Positions 28,455 to 36,638 of a stretch of 64,000 nucleotides of DNA are shown piece by piece. Source of the DNA: Niveispirillum cyanobacteriorum (GTDB lineage Bacteria > Pseudomonadota > Alphaproteobacteria > Azospirillales > Azospirillaceae); NCBI RefSeq assembly GCF_002868735.1, contig NZ_CP025611.1, positions 242,501 to 306,500 of the forward strand, given 5' to 3'. Made by a program: the position numbers and the translations under genes. The first letter of the stretch is position 1, and each line of letters begins with the position of its first letter. A model generated the notes under the pieces. That model made no database searches. It saw nothing but the letters and a program-made list of their open reading frames with translations, and was not told the origin of the DNA.

Positions 28455-28496
28455 CCCCGTTCCCGCGCCACGAGGCGCGGGTTGATGCTGACGGGG
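28455..28496 (-). terminator. Stem-loop downstream of the SGNH esterase gene
   Basis: A perfect 8-bp stem CCCGCGCC/GGCGCGGG with loop ACGA (28462-28481) is nested in an outer CCCCGT/ACGGGG pairing (28455-28460 with 28491-28496). It follows the esterase stop by about 16 bp on the minus strand. There is no clear T-tract, so it may be a weak terminator or an mRNA-stabilising hairpin. Confidence 0.5.
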
Positions 28497-28511
28497 TGCT
28501 TTTGCGGTGGT

Positions 28512-29756
28512 CTATTTCAACAAGATGGCGGCGGCGGCTTCGGCCATGGCGCGGTAACCCGCGTCAGACGGATGCAGTTTGTCGCCGCTATCGAAGGCAG
28601 CTTTGATCGTTTGCGGATTGGCCGGATCGCGCAGCGCGGCATCGAAATCGATGACGCTGTCAAACTCCCCGCTTTCGCGTATCCAGCGGTTCAACTCCTG
28701 CCGTACCACCTCCTTCACGGGCGTGGCATAGCCGGGGAAAGGCGAGCCCAGGAATGGGGTTAGGGTGGCGCCATGGATCTGCACGCCCCGCACCTTGGCC
28801 CGCGCGATCAGTTGCCGGTACCCAGCGATCAGATCGGCTGCCGTGACCTCCGGATGGGCGCCGGGGCCGCGCGGGTTGGGTAATCCGCTGAGCCCCAGAT
28901 CATTGATCCCTTCCAGCAGCACCACATCCGTGACGCCCGGCACCGACAAGGCGTCACGGTCGAACCGTGCCAGGGCCGCTTCACCAACCTCGTTGCGCAG
29001 GACACGGTTACCGCCGATACCGGCATTGGCGACAGCCACCTGTGTCAGGCCGCGCTGGCGCAAAATCGTGGCGAACTGATCAGGCCAGCCCCGCATCATC
29101 GGGTCCTGGGCACCGGCCCCATCGGTGATGGAATCCCCAAAAGTGACGATGGTGCGGGCATCCTTGGCCGACCGGACAAGGATAGCCGATACGATTTCCC
29201 GCCCTGTCACCACCTGCGCACCGTTCAGCGTGCCGGCACCTGTCCGGTCGGCGCCCATCAGCACCTCCGCGACATGCAGGGGATCGGCTTGCGGCACGGC
29301 CACGCCATCGGGCAGGTACAAGGTGACGTAAAGGATGGCCCCGGCCTTGACCGGCACCGTTACAGGGTCGCTCAATAACGGCGTGCCCGCCGGCATGCGG
29401 ACCGATGCGGCCCCACCGAAGGCCAGCGGCTTCATCGACGTCGCGTCGATCCGCCCGGATGCATCGGCCAGCGCAATTGTGGCGGCACCGATCCGCACAT
29501 CCCGGTCCAGCGTCTCGGCAGACAGTCGGACGCGCACGGCGTCCCCTTCTGCGCTGACCCGCATTTTGTAGCGAACCGTACCCTGGATTTCCGCAGGCGG
29601 CCGCCAGAAATCAAAGGGCAGTTTCTCAACAGCCAGGGAGGGGCTGGACGCCCAGCTCTGCACCCAGTTCCCATCGGGTGCCGCCATGGCGGCCATGGCT
29701 GGCAACAGGGCAAGCGCGGACGCCGCCAGCCATCGTTTGAGATTACGAGACTTCAT
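28512..29756 (-). CDS. Exported SGNH/GDSL hydrolase (esterase)
   Basis: A 414-residue protein: signal peptide (ends AMAA near residue 26), an N-terminal beta-rich region to about 195 and a C-terminal SGNH domain. All four blocks are intact: FGDSITDG (Ser209), NAGIGGN (Gly248), EGINDLG (Asn285) and DKLHPSDAGY (Asp392, His395). Family members deacylate sugars, xylan or lipids. The ATG follows GGGAG. It is divergent from the TonB receptor operon at 30459 across a long promoter region with two LacI-type operators, so it is probably co-regulated and works on the same acylated substrate. Confidence 0.9.
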   Translation of the reverse strand: MKSRNLKRWLAASALALLPAMAAMAAPDGNWVQSWASSPSLAVEKLPFDFWRPPAEIQGTVRYKMRVSAEGDAVRVRLSAETLDRDVRIGAATIALADASGRIDATSMKPLAFGGAASVRMPAGTPLLSDPVTVPVKAGAILYVTLYLPDGVAVPQADPLHVAEVLMGADRTGAGTLNGAQVVTGREIVSAILVRSAKDARTIVTFGDSITDGAGAQDPMMRGWPDQFATILRQRGLTQVAVANAGIGGNRVLRNEVGEAALARFDRDALSVPGVTDVVLLEGINDLGLSGLPNPRGPGAHPEVTAADLIAGYRQLIARAKVRGVQIHGATLTPFLGSPFPGYATPVKEVVRQELNRWIRESGEFDSVIDFDAALRDPANPQTIKAAFDSGDKLHPSDAGYRAMAEAAAAILLK

Positions 29757-29922
29757 GCTCTTTCACTCCCTGAAGCTGGAAGCTCTCATTGGCTTCCTTA
29801 GGTTCCGTGCGTCCATGTCGTGCATGGATCGGACTGGCTCTGCCACTTTTGCTGGTCGGGGACTGTACGGGATGCTCCCCAGCTATCCAGTTTCGTTCTT
29901 GGATATGATCATAATCACGCAT

Positions 29923-29936
29923 TACAAACGATTGCA
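29923..29936. promoter_or_regulatory. Candidate LacI-type operator, inverted copy
   Basis: TACAAACGATTGCA; its reverse complement TGCAATCGTTTGTA matches the site at 30049 in 13 of 14 bases. The match extends outward to a CATT on the T side (18 bases with one mismatch). Confidence 0.65.
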
Positions 29937-30048
29937 AATGCATTTTTCGCAGCAGGCTGTGGGGGGCGGGAGCGCCCTTCGCCAACAAGTCGCCGCCTGC
30001 CCTGCGAATGCCAAAACCTGAAAAGCTCGCCCACCTCCAAAATACATT

Positions 30049-30062
30049 TGCAATCGGTTGTA
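30049..30062. promoter_or_regulatory. Candidate LacI-type operator, direct copy
   Basis: TGCAATCGGTTGTA is a palindrome-like site with a central CG, 126 bp from the inverted copy start to start. The half-site (AATC) differs from that of the site at 24381 (AAGC), so a different LacI protein, not obvious in this window, may bind it. Confidence 0.65.
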
Positions 30063-30458
30063 GGATGTGAATATGGTTGGAAACAACAACAATCATGAAC
30101 AAGAACGGGATCGCTGTTTCAGGGGGCGGTCATGGATCAATATCGTAACAAAGTCAGCGTCTTGTCTTAGGGAAGCCAGCCTTGGCCGCCTCTGGCCCGT
30201 GGCTGCTTGAAGCCTGGAACAAGGTGTTTTGAACCCTGGTCCGGTTCGCTGCGGATTTTCCGATGCGGGCAGGGGAAAGGACTGCGCTGGCCGTCTATGC
30301 GGGCGGTAGCGCGCCGTTGGCTCGCCCGCATGTTCATGAGTTTTCCACCACAATTCCCGTCCCTGTGATCAAACGGATGGGCGCTTTCAACTCACAAATA
30401 CAATCGTCTTCAATCAATGCCATGTACTGGCGCCAATAACGGGGAATGGGAGGTTTCG

Positions 30459-32600
30459 ATGAAAACACGGATTCACACGGCGTGTCTGCTGGCCACCTGC
30501 GCCATGCCGGCGATGGCCTTTGCACAGACGACCGAAAGCGAGCCTTTGGCAGAGATCGTCGTAACGGCCGAACGCCGCAGCCAGGATATTCAGAAGACCC
30601 CGATCTCCATCGTCGTTCTGACCGGCGAGGATCTGAAAGAACGCGGTGTCACCGATATCAATACACTGGCCGCGCAGACACCGTCCTTGTCCTACACGGA
30701 CAATGGCAACACCAAATACTTCAATATCCGCGGTGTCGGTATTTCCGAATCCGCCCCGAACCAGACGGTCGGTGTTGCCGTTCATTGGGATGGCACCTAT
30801 GTCGCCCGTGAATTTGTCTTCGGGGACTCGTTCTTTGACATTGCCAGCGTCGAGGTGCTGCGCGGTCCCCAGGGAACCTATACCGGCCAGAATGCCAGCG
30901 GCGGAGCGCTTTATGTCAACTCCGTTCGTCCCGACTTCGACGGTACCAGCGGCTTCGCAGAGGCGACTATCGGTAATCTCGGGCACCGGCAGCTTGGTTC
31001 CGGCGTCACGTTCCAGCTTTCGGATACCATGGCTGCCCGCGTTTCGGGTCAGCTTGAACGCCGCGACTCTGCCTATACCAATCTCGGTCCCGCCGGAAAG
31101 AAGGGCCAGGTCTCGGCCTTGTCGCAACCCGGTAACCTGTCGCGGTTCCTGGGCCGGGCACAGGTGCGTTTCCGCCCCAGCGAGGATATCGACCTGCTGG
31201 TCATGCATCAGGTCAGCGATAACAATTCCGATGGTTTGCCGAACCAGCGTTTCGATGTTGGACCGCCGCCCAACCGCACCATCGCCTATGATGCGGAAAC
31301 GCGCCTCGATGTCTCCTATAACCGCACCACGGCGATCCTGGATTACAAGGGTTTCGACGCTTTCGATGTGCGGGTTTCCGGGGCTTACCAGGAAACAAAG
31401 CAGAATCTGCGCAGTGACGACGACCTGACGACCGCCACCCTCTACCCAGCGCTGGCCGCCGGCAGCACCAGCATCCGGCTGCGTGATCATTACTACACCG
31501 GAGAGGTCAACCTGATCTCCCCCGATGATCAGCGCGTCCGCTGGACGGCGGGTGCCACCTTCCTGGACTATACCCAGCCGGGTGTCATTCAGACGGGTGG
31601 TGGTGCCTATATCTATGTGAATGCACGGCGCAAGAATGAGGCGGTGTTCGGTGAGGCCGCCATGGACCTTATGGATGGCGTGGAACTGCGCCTGGGCGGG
31701 CGGTACAATTGGGACCATGCCGGGTTCACCAATGACGGCTATCTGGCCATCGGTGGCATGGACGGCTTCCGCGCCATCAATTTCACACCCGGTATCATCG
31801 ATTTCAAGGAACCGACCGGTCGTGCCGTCCTGAACTGGGAAATCACCCCGGATCATTTCCTCTATGCCACGGTCAGCAAGGGGTACAAGCCGGGTGGTAC
31901 CACACCAATGAGCCTGCGCTACGGGTCGGAAACCGTGCTGAACTATGAGGCGGGCTGGAAGGCGTCTTTCCTGGATAACCGCCTGACCACCTCGGTCAGT
32001 GTGTTTCATATGAATTATGACGGGTACCAGACGACCTACACGCCCGACGTCAACAATCCCACCAGCGCCATCACCCGCAATGTCGATGGCACCAAGATCA
32101 AGGGCGTCGAAGGGCAGTTCGCACTGCGCCAGAGCGGCTTCACCCTGGATGGCAACTTCTCGGTTCTGGATGCCACCTATGGGGACCTGACGATTGTGGA
32201 ACCGGTGGGTCTCTATGGCAATGGTCGGCCCACGGTTGCCACCACCGCCAATCTCAAGGGCCGAACCATTCCCTACGCGCCGAAATTCTCCGGTGGTCTG
32301 GGCCTGTCATACGATGCGGCCATGGACGGCGGCAGCCTGACGCCCAGCATCCGCGTCAGCCATGTGGGGGCGCAATGGGTCACGTTCTTCCAGGCCCCTT
32401 ATCACCAGATACCGCAGCGGACGCTGGTGAATGCCCGCATCGCCTATCAGTCCGATGAGGGGTGGAGCCTGGCTGCCTATGCCAACAATCTGCTCGACGA
32501 AGACTACATTTCCAACGTCTTCCAGACGCCCAACGGTGTCGGTGGCTACACGCTGGGTAATCCCGCCGAGTATGGCGTGACCTTGAGCTATCGGTTCTGA
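30459..32600 (+). CDS. TonB-dependent receptor
   Basis: A 713-residue receptor: signal peptide ending AFA-Q, TonB box (AEIVVTAERR), plug containing KTPISIVVLTGEDLKERGVTDI and VEVLRGPQGTYTGQNASGGALYV, barrel ending in YGVTLSYRF. The ATG at 30459 has GGGAGG upstream. It is the first gene of a rightward operon with two hydrolases and a GH68 enzyme, so its ligand is probably an esterified or fructosylated sugar (inference from context). A 10-bp GC-rich stem-loop follows the stop codon. Confidence 0.92.
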   Translation: MKTRIHTACLLATCAMPAMAFAQTTESEPLAEIVVTAERRSQDIQKTPISIVVLTGEDLKERGVTDINTLAAQTPSLSYTDNGNTKYFNIRGVGISESAPNQTVGVAVHWDGTYVAREFVFGDSFFDIASVEVLRGPQGTYTGQNASGGALYVNSVRPDFDGTSGFAEATIGNLGHRQLGSGVTFQLSDTMAARVSGQLERRDSAYTNLGPAGKKGQVSALSQPGNLSRFLGRAQVRFRPSEDIDLLVMHQVSDNNSDGLPNQRFDVGPPPNRTIAYDAETRLDVSYNRTTAILDYKGFDAFDVRVSGAYQETKQNLRSDDDLTTATLYPALAAGSTSIRLRDHYYTGEVNLISPDDQRVRWTAGATFLDYTQPGVIQTGGGAYIYVNARRKNEAVFGEAAMDLMDGVELRLGGRYNWDHAGFTNDGYLAIGGMDGFRAINFTPGIIDFKEPTGRAVLNWEITPDHFLYATVSKGYKPGGTTPMSLRYGSETVLNYEAGWKASFLDNRLTTSVSVFHMNYDGYQTTYTPDVNNPTSAITRNVDGTKIKGVEGQFALRQSGFTLDGNFSVLDATYGDLTIVEPVGLYGNGRPTVATTANLKGRTIPYAPKFSGGLGLSYDAAMDGGSLTPSIRVSHVGAQWVTFFQAPYHQIPQRTLVNARIAYQSDEGWSLAAYANNLLDEDYISNVFQTPNGVGGYTLGNPAEYGVTLSYRF

Positions 32601-32612
32601 GCGACCTGATAC

Positions 32613-32639
32613 GGGCGGGCGCCGAGGCAGCGCCCGCCC
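32613..32639 (+). repeat. Perfect 10-bp intercistronic stem-loop
   Basis: GGGCGGGCGC and GCGCCCGCCC flank a 7-base loop, 12 bp past the receptor stop and 28 bp before the next start. There is no T-tract. Such stems between a first membrane gene and enzyme genes commonly protect the upstream message or lower downstream expression. Confidence 0.65.
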
Positions 32640-32667
32640 ACAACAATGATGATCCGGGAGGACGGAC

Positions 32668-34173
32668 ATGAAGCGCGCTGTAGCAGCCCTGCTGGCCCTG
32701 GCCATCGGTGCAGCAACCCCGTTATGGGCATCGGCGGTGGGGCAGGGGACGGCGGATGCTGGTTCCCCGACGGCACCATTGGAGAGGCGGGTCTTGTTCC
32801 TGGGTGACCGCGAACTGGCGAACTGGCGAAAGGCGGACCCAAGCTTCTTCACGGCCCCCCTGTTCAAGCATGCGGGCAGTTTCGACCTTGGCGGACGCAA
32901 GCAGCTTGATCTGGCCACGCTGATCGCCGGCCACCGCCCGCACGTCATCTATTTTCTGGCCGACCGCCTTTCCAATGCCGGGGATGCGGTGGACCGTGCC
33001 AAGGAACAGCTGACCCTACTGCTGCAAACGGCGCGTGCCCAGGGCGCCGTTGTGATCCTGGCCCGCGCGGTTGCTTATGGCGGTGCATCGGCGGCGGCCG
33101 ATGATGCGCTGGCGGCCTGGATGCAGCAACTGGCGCAGGATGGTCAGGCGATCTACAGCGATCCCAACCGGATTGATTTCCATCCCGATCTGCGCCTGAA
33201 AAAGCCGGCGGATCTGGCCATGTCGACCAATGGCATCCGTGGCGCCCTGGATAGTGCCTTCCGCTTCACGCCGGGCATTCCTGCGGAACAGCAGTTCGGG
33301 CGCTTGATGCAGGCCTTCGAAGCCACGCCCTATGATGAAGGAAGCGGGCCGTTCCGTGCCATTGCCGGTATCGATCCGGCCCTGCCGACCCACAGCTTCT
33401 ACCGCCCTGCCAATCTGCCCTTGTTTGAGAAACAGCGCCTCCCGGTTCTGATCTTCGGCAATGGTGGCTGCGCTGATGATGCCGCGAATGCCCGCCCGCT
33501 TCTGACGGAGATCGCGTCACACGGCTATCTCGTCATCACGCTGGGACAGCTCAAATCCGGTCCAGGTGGCCTCAGCGCCTATCCTGACCTGCTGAAACTG
33601 GACAATCCGCCCCCCGGTCGCGGCACCAGTGCCGCCGATATGAAGGCTGCGATCGACTGGGTGGAGAAGGTGGCGGCCAGCAAGGAGGGCTGGGGACGCT
33701 ATGTCGATGCCGCGCGGATCGCCGTTTCAGGCTGGTCCTGTGGTGGCTTGCAGGCACTGGCCAATTCCCCCGATCCACGGGTCAAGGCGACCATCATCTT
33801 CAATAGTGGCCTGTTTGGTGCCGACGGTCCCGGCATGCCGGGCATGGATGTGCCAAAATCGACCCTCGATCAGCTTCACGCGCCCGTTCTCTATCTGCTG
33901 GGTGGGCCGACGGATGTTGCCTATGGCAATGGTACCGACGATTTCGGTCGGATCAGCAAGGTGTCCGCCTATCTCCTGAGCCGGGAGGTCGGACATAGCG
34001 GCACGTTCTGGCAGCCGCATGGCGGGGTGTGGGCGCAGGCAGCCCGGCTTTGGCTGGACTGGCGGTTGAAGGGCGATGCCAAGGCAGCAGCAGCCTTCGA
34101 CGGCAAGGATTGCGGCCTGTGCGCCGATCCGTCCTGGACTATACAGCGGCGGGGGCCGACCGATGCGCGCTGA
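32668..34173 (+). CDS. Exported fusion: degenerate SGNH domain plus alpha/beta hydrolase
   Basis: A 501-residue exported protein (signal peptide to about residue 23). Residues 40-200 keep an SGNH-like layout but have lost the active site: the GDS block reads GDREL (no Ser), the GxND block reads ADRLSN, and the final block lacks the DxxH pair. Residues 230-501 are an alpha/beta hydrolase with GWSCGG (Ser357), Asp416 in GGPTDVAY and His443 in VGHSGTFW. The C-terminal motif DCGLCADPSW (Cys482, Cys485) matches the hydrolase at 17925-18839, which has only this second half. GGGAGGACGGAC precedes the ATG. The SGNH-like part may bind sugar or position the substrate. Confidence 0.82.
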   Translation: MKRAVAALLALAIGAATPLWASAVGQGTADAGSPTAPLERRVLFLGDRELANWRKADPSFFTAPLFKHAGSFDLGGRKQLDLATLIAGHRPHVIYFLADRLSNAGDAVDRAKEQLTLLLQTARAQGAVVILARAVAYGGASAAADDALAAWMQQLAQDGQAIYSDPNRIDFHPDLRLKKPADLAMSTNGIRGALDSAFRFTPGIPAEQQFGRLMQAFEATPYDEGSGPFRAIAGIDPALPTHSFYRPANLPLFEKQRLPVLIFGNGGCADDAANARPLLTEIASHGYLVITLGQLKSGPGGLSAYPDLLKLDNPPPGRGTSAADMKAAIDWVEKVAASKEGWGRYVDAARIAVSGWSCGGLQALANSPDPRVKATIIFNSGLFGADGPGMPGMDVPKSTLDQLHAPVLYLLGGPTDVAYGNGTDDFGRISKVSAYLLSREVGHSGTFWQPHGGVWAQAARLWLDWRLKGDAKAAAAFDGKDCGLCADPSWTIQRRGPTDAR

Positions 34174-35464
34174 TCTGCGTCGTTGGGTCCTGGCTGCCGC
34201 CTTGTGCGGCGGTCTGGTCGCGAGCGGAAGTGCTGGCGCCGCACTGCCCCTGACCAGCAATGAGGCCAGAATTATAGAGGGAACCCTGGCTGGCGGTGCC
34301 CGCTGGCGGTCGGAGGTGCCGGTCAATTGGAACGGCACGCTGCTGCTCTGGAGCCATGGTTACTCCCCGCGCATCCTTCCGCCCGATGTTGCACCGGCAC
34401 CCTTGCGGGACAAGCTGCTGGCGCGTGGCTATGCCCTGCTGGCGTCCGATTTCGGGGCGGCCGGCTGGTCCATCGAACAGGCGGTGCCCAGCCAGCGGCA
34501 GGTCGTGATTGCCTTCACCGAACAGATCGGAAAGCCATCCCGGACCCTGGCCTGGGGCACGTCGATGGGAGGCCTGATCACTACGGCCCTGGCTGAACAG
34601 GATGATCCGGTGATCGATGCCGGTCTGGCCCTCTGCCCCTCCATCGGTGGCAGCATCGGCATGATGAACATGGCGCTCGACGGGGCCTTTGCCTTTCAGA
34701 CATTGCTGGCTCCGCAGGCGGGGTTGGAACTGGTGCGGGTGTCGGACGATTTTGCCAATTCCGCCCGCGCGCGTGCCGCACTTGATGTGGCCATGCAGAC
34801 GGCGCCGGGCCGCGCCCGTGTGGCCCTGGCGGGGATACTGGCCGGTCTTCCCGGCTGGACACGCCCCGACCATCCGCAACCCCACCCGAACGACCTGGAT
34901 GGTCAGGTCGCAGAAATGGCCGCCAGCTTCGTGATGGGTGTTTTCCTGCCACGGGTGGACCAGGAACGGCGCGCTGGCGGTGTCTTCTCCTGGAATGACA
35001 AGGTGGATTACCGCCGTCAGCTTGACCGGTCCGGGCGCGGCGCTATGGTCCGGGCACTGTATCAACGCGCGGGCCTGGATATCGAGGCTGACCTTGACCG
35101 GCTGGCCTCCGCGCCACGGATCACGGCGGACCCGAAGGCCGTTCAGTATATGATGCGGCACTATACCCCGACCGCAAAGCCCCGGGTCCCCCTGATCTCC
35201 CTGCAGGCGGTGGGTGACGGGCTTACCTCCCCGTCCTTGCAGCGTTTTTACGTCGAGCAGGCGCCCGCCGCTCTGGCACAGGCGATCTGGCTGGATGCCG
35301 CCGGTCATTGCACGTTCACGGACGATCAGGCGATGGCGGCGCTCGACCGTCTGGCGGCGCGGGTTGTTGCGGGGCGATGGCCCGATATTCCGGTGCAGGG
35401 CGCCATTCAGGCCGATATCCCCCCCATGCTGCGCCCCTGCCTGCAGGGTGGGCGGTGCGAATGA
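34163..35464 (+). CDS. Exported alpha/beta hydrolase
   Basis: A 433-residue protein starting inside the previous gene (11-bp overlap), so translation is coupled. The signal peptide runs to about residue 27 (SAGA-A). The fold shows an oxyanion strand LLLWSHGYSP, a nucleophile elbow WGTSMGG (Ser134), Asp352 in AVGDGLTS and His382 in AAGHCTF, with a long lid-like insertion between. It is not a close paralogue of the previous hydrolase. The family ranges over peptidases and esterases; with two other esterases at this locus, an esterase is more likely. Substrate unknown. Confidence 0.82.
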   Translation: MRADLRRWVLAAALCGGLVASGSAGAALPLTSNEARIIEGTLAGGARWRSEVPVNWNGTLLLWSHGYSPRILPPDVAPAPLRDKLLARGYALLASDFGAAGWSIEQAVPSQRQVVIAFTEQIGKPSRTLAWGTSMGGLITTALAEQDDPVIDAGLALCPSIGGSIGMMNMALDGAFAFQTLLAPQAGLELVRVSDDFANSARARAALDVAMQTAPGRARVALAGILAGLPGWTRPDHPQPHPNDLDGQVAEMAASFVMGVFLPRVDQERRAGGVFSWNDKVDYRRQLDRSGRGAMVRALYQRAGLDIEADLDRLASAPRITADPKAVQYMMRHYTPTAKPRVPLISLQAVGDGLTSPSLQRFYVEQAPAALAQAIWLDAAGHCTFTDDQAMAALDRLAARVVAGRWPDIPVQGAIQADIPPMLRPCLQGGRCE

Positions 35465-35507
35465 TCGGCCCGGGCAACCAAATCAGGACTTTTACGGAGA
35501 TGCATCC

Positions 35508-36614
35508 ATGATGCAGCAATGGCAGCCCGATTTCAGCGGGGTGGACAATGCCCGCATGGCCGCACCATTGATCGTTGAGGGCGATATCCGCCGCGTCTCA
35601 CCGGACATCGATATCTGGGATGCCTGGCCGGTGCAGCATCCTGACGGCAGCATCGTCGGCTTTGCCGGTGGTTACAGCCTGTGGATGGCCCTTGGCGCTC
35701 CCCGCTTCGATGATCCCGATGAACGCCATAGCCATGCCCGTATCCATCTTCTGCGGGAATGCCGCGGGCAATGGCAGGTCCTGGGGCCGGCCATGCCGGA
35801 TGGTTTCTCGCCCGGCAGCCGGGAATGGTCCGGTTCGGCGGTGCTGTGGCCGGATGGACAGCGGCTGACGCTGTATTTCACGGCGGCGGGCCGGCGGGGG
35901 GAGGCGGAGACGACATTCGAACAGCGCCTATTTTCCGCCGATGCCGATCTTTCGATGATGGGGGAGCAGGTGCGGCTGATCAACTGGCGCGACCTGCGGG
36001 AATTCGTGTTGCGCGACCCTGCGCTTTATATGGCCAGTAATTCCGGATCGGGGCGGGTCAACACGATCAAGGCCTTCCGTGACCCGGCCTATTTCCGCGA
36101 TCCGGCCACGGGTTTGCATCATGTGTTCTTTGCCGGCTCACAGGCGGGCGCCACCTCTGCCTTCAATGGTGTTGTGGCGCGGGCCGTGTCGGCGGACCTT
36201 GTCACCTGGACCACATGTCCGCCCGTCATCACGGCGACCGGTGTGAATAATGAACTGGAGCGGCCCCATATCGTGCATCAGCACGGGGTCTATTACCTGT
36301 TCTGGTCGACGCAGCGCCATGTCTTCAATCCCGACGGACCGGTTGGGCCGACCGGACTGTATGGCATGGCCGGTACCAGCATCGATGGTCCCTGGGCCCC
36401 GTTGAATGGCAACGGGCTGGTCATGATGAACCCGCCCGAAGCCCCTCGTCAGGCCTATAGCTGGCTGGTCATGCCGGGCCTTCAGGTCACCAGCTTCGTG
36501 GATGATTGGGGCCGTGGGGCCAACCAGGGCGGGGCGCGCCGGTTCGGAGCCACCTTCGCGCCGATGCTTCGCCTGCAACCGGACGGGTTCGCCCGCCTGC
36601 ATGTCTGCCGATAG
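35508..36614 (+). CDS. Glycoside hydrolase family 68 (levansucrase / beta-fructosyltransferase)
   Basis: A 368-residue five-bladed propeller enzyme with all GH68 marks: IWDAWPV with the nucleophile Asp38, REWSGSA (106-110), AFRDPAYF with the stabiliser Asp192, and NELERPHIV with the acid/base Glu251. The blocks GPTGLYGMAG, LNGNGLVMMNPPEAPRQAYSW and FGATFAPML follow the order of Zymomonas-type Gram-negative levansucrases. There is no signal peptide. It is shorter than most levansucrases (about 420-470), lacking the N-terminal extension. It either splits sucrose or fructosides, or transfers fructose. GGAG lies seven bases before the ATG at 35508; a second ATG follows directly. Last gene of the operon. 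Confidence 0.9.
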   Translation: MMQQWQPDFSGVDNARMAAPLIVEGDIRRVSPDIDIWDAWPVQHPDGSIVGFAGGYSLWMALGAPRFDDPDERHSHARIHLLRECRGQWQVLGPAMPDGFSPGSREWSGSAVLWPDGQRLTLYFTAAGRRGEAETTFEQRLFSADADLSMMGEQVRLINWRDLREFVLRDPALYMASNSGSGRVNTIKAFRDPAYFRDPATGLHHVFFAGSQAGATSAFNGVVARAVSADLVTWTTCPPVITATGVNNELERPHIVHQHGVYYLFWSTQRHVFNPDGPVGPTGLYGMAGTSIDGPWAPLNGNGLVMMNPPEAPRQAYSWLVMPGLQVTSFVDDWGRGANQGGARRFGATFAPMLRLQPDGFARLHVCR

Positions 36615-36638
36615 GGGGCGCTGGGCATCATCTGCTGC

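Larger units (their letters stand above)
29757..30458. promoter_or_regulatory. Divergent control region, about 700 bp
   Basis: No gene with a plausible start is seen here. The region holds two LacI-type operators in opposite orientation at 29923-29936 and 30049-30062. The remainder, up to the GGGAGG ribosome site before 30459, shows no recognisable feature. The composition is more AT-rich than the genes around the operators. Confidence 0.6.
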
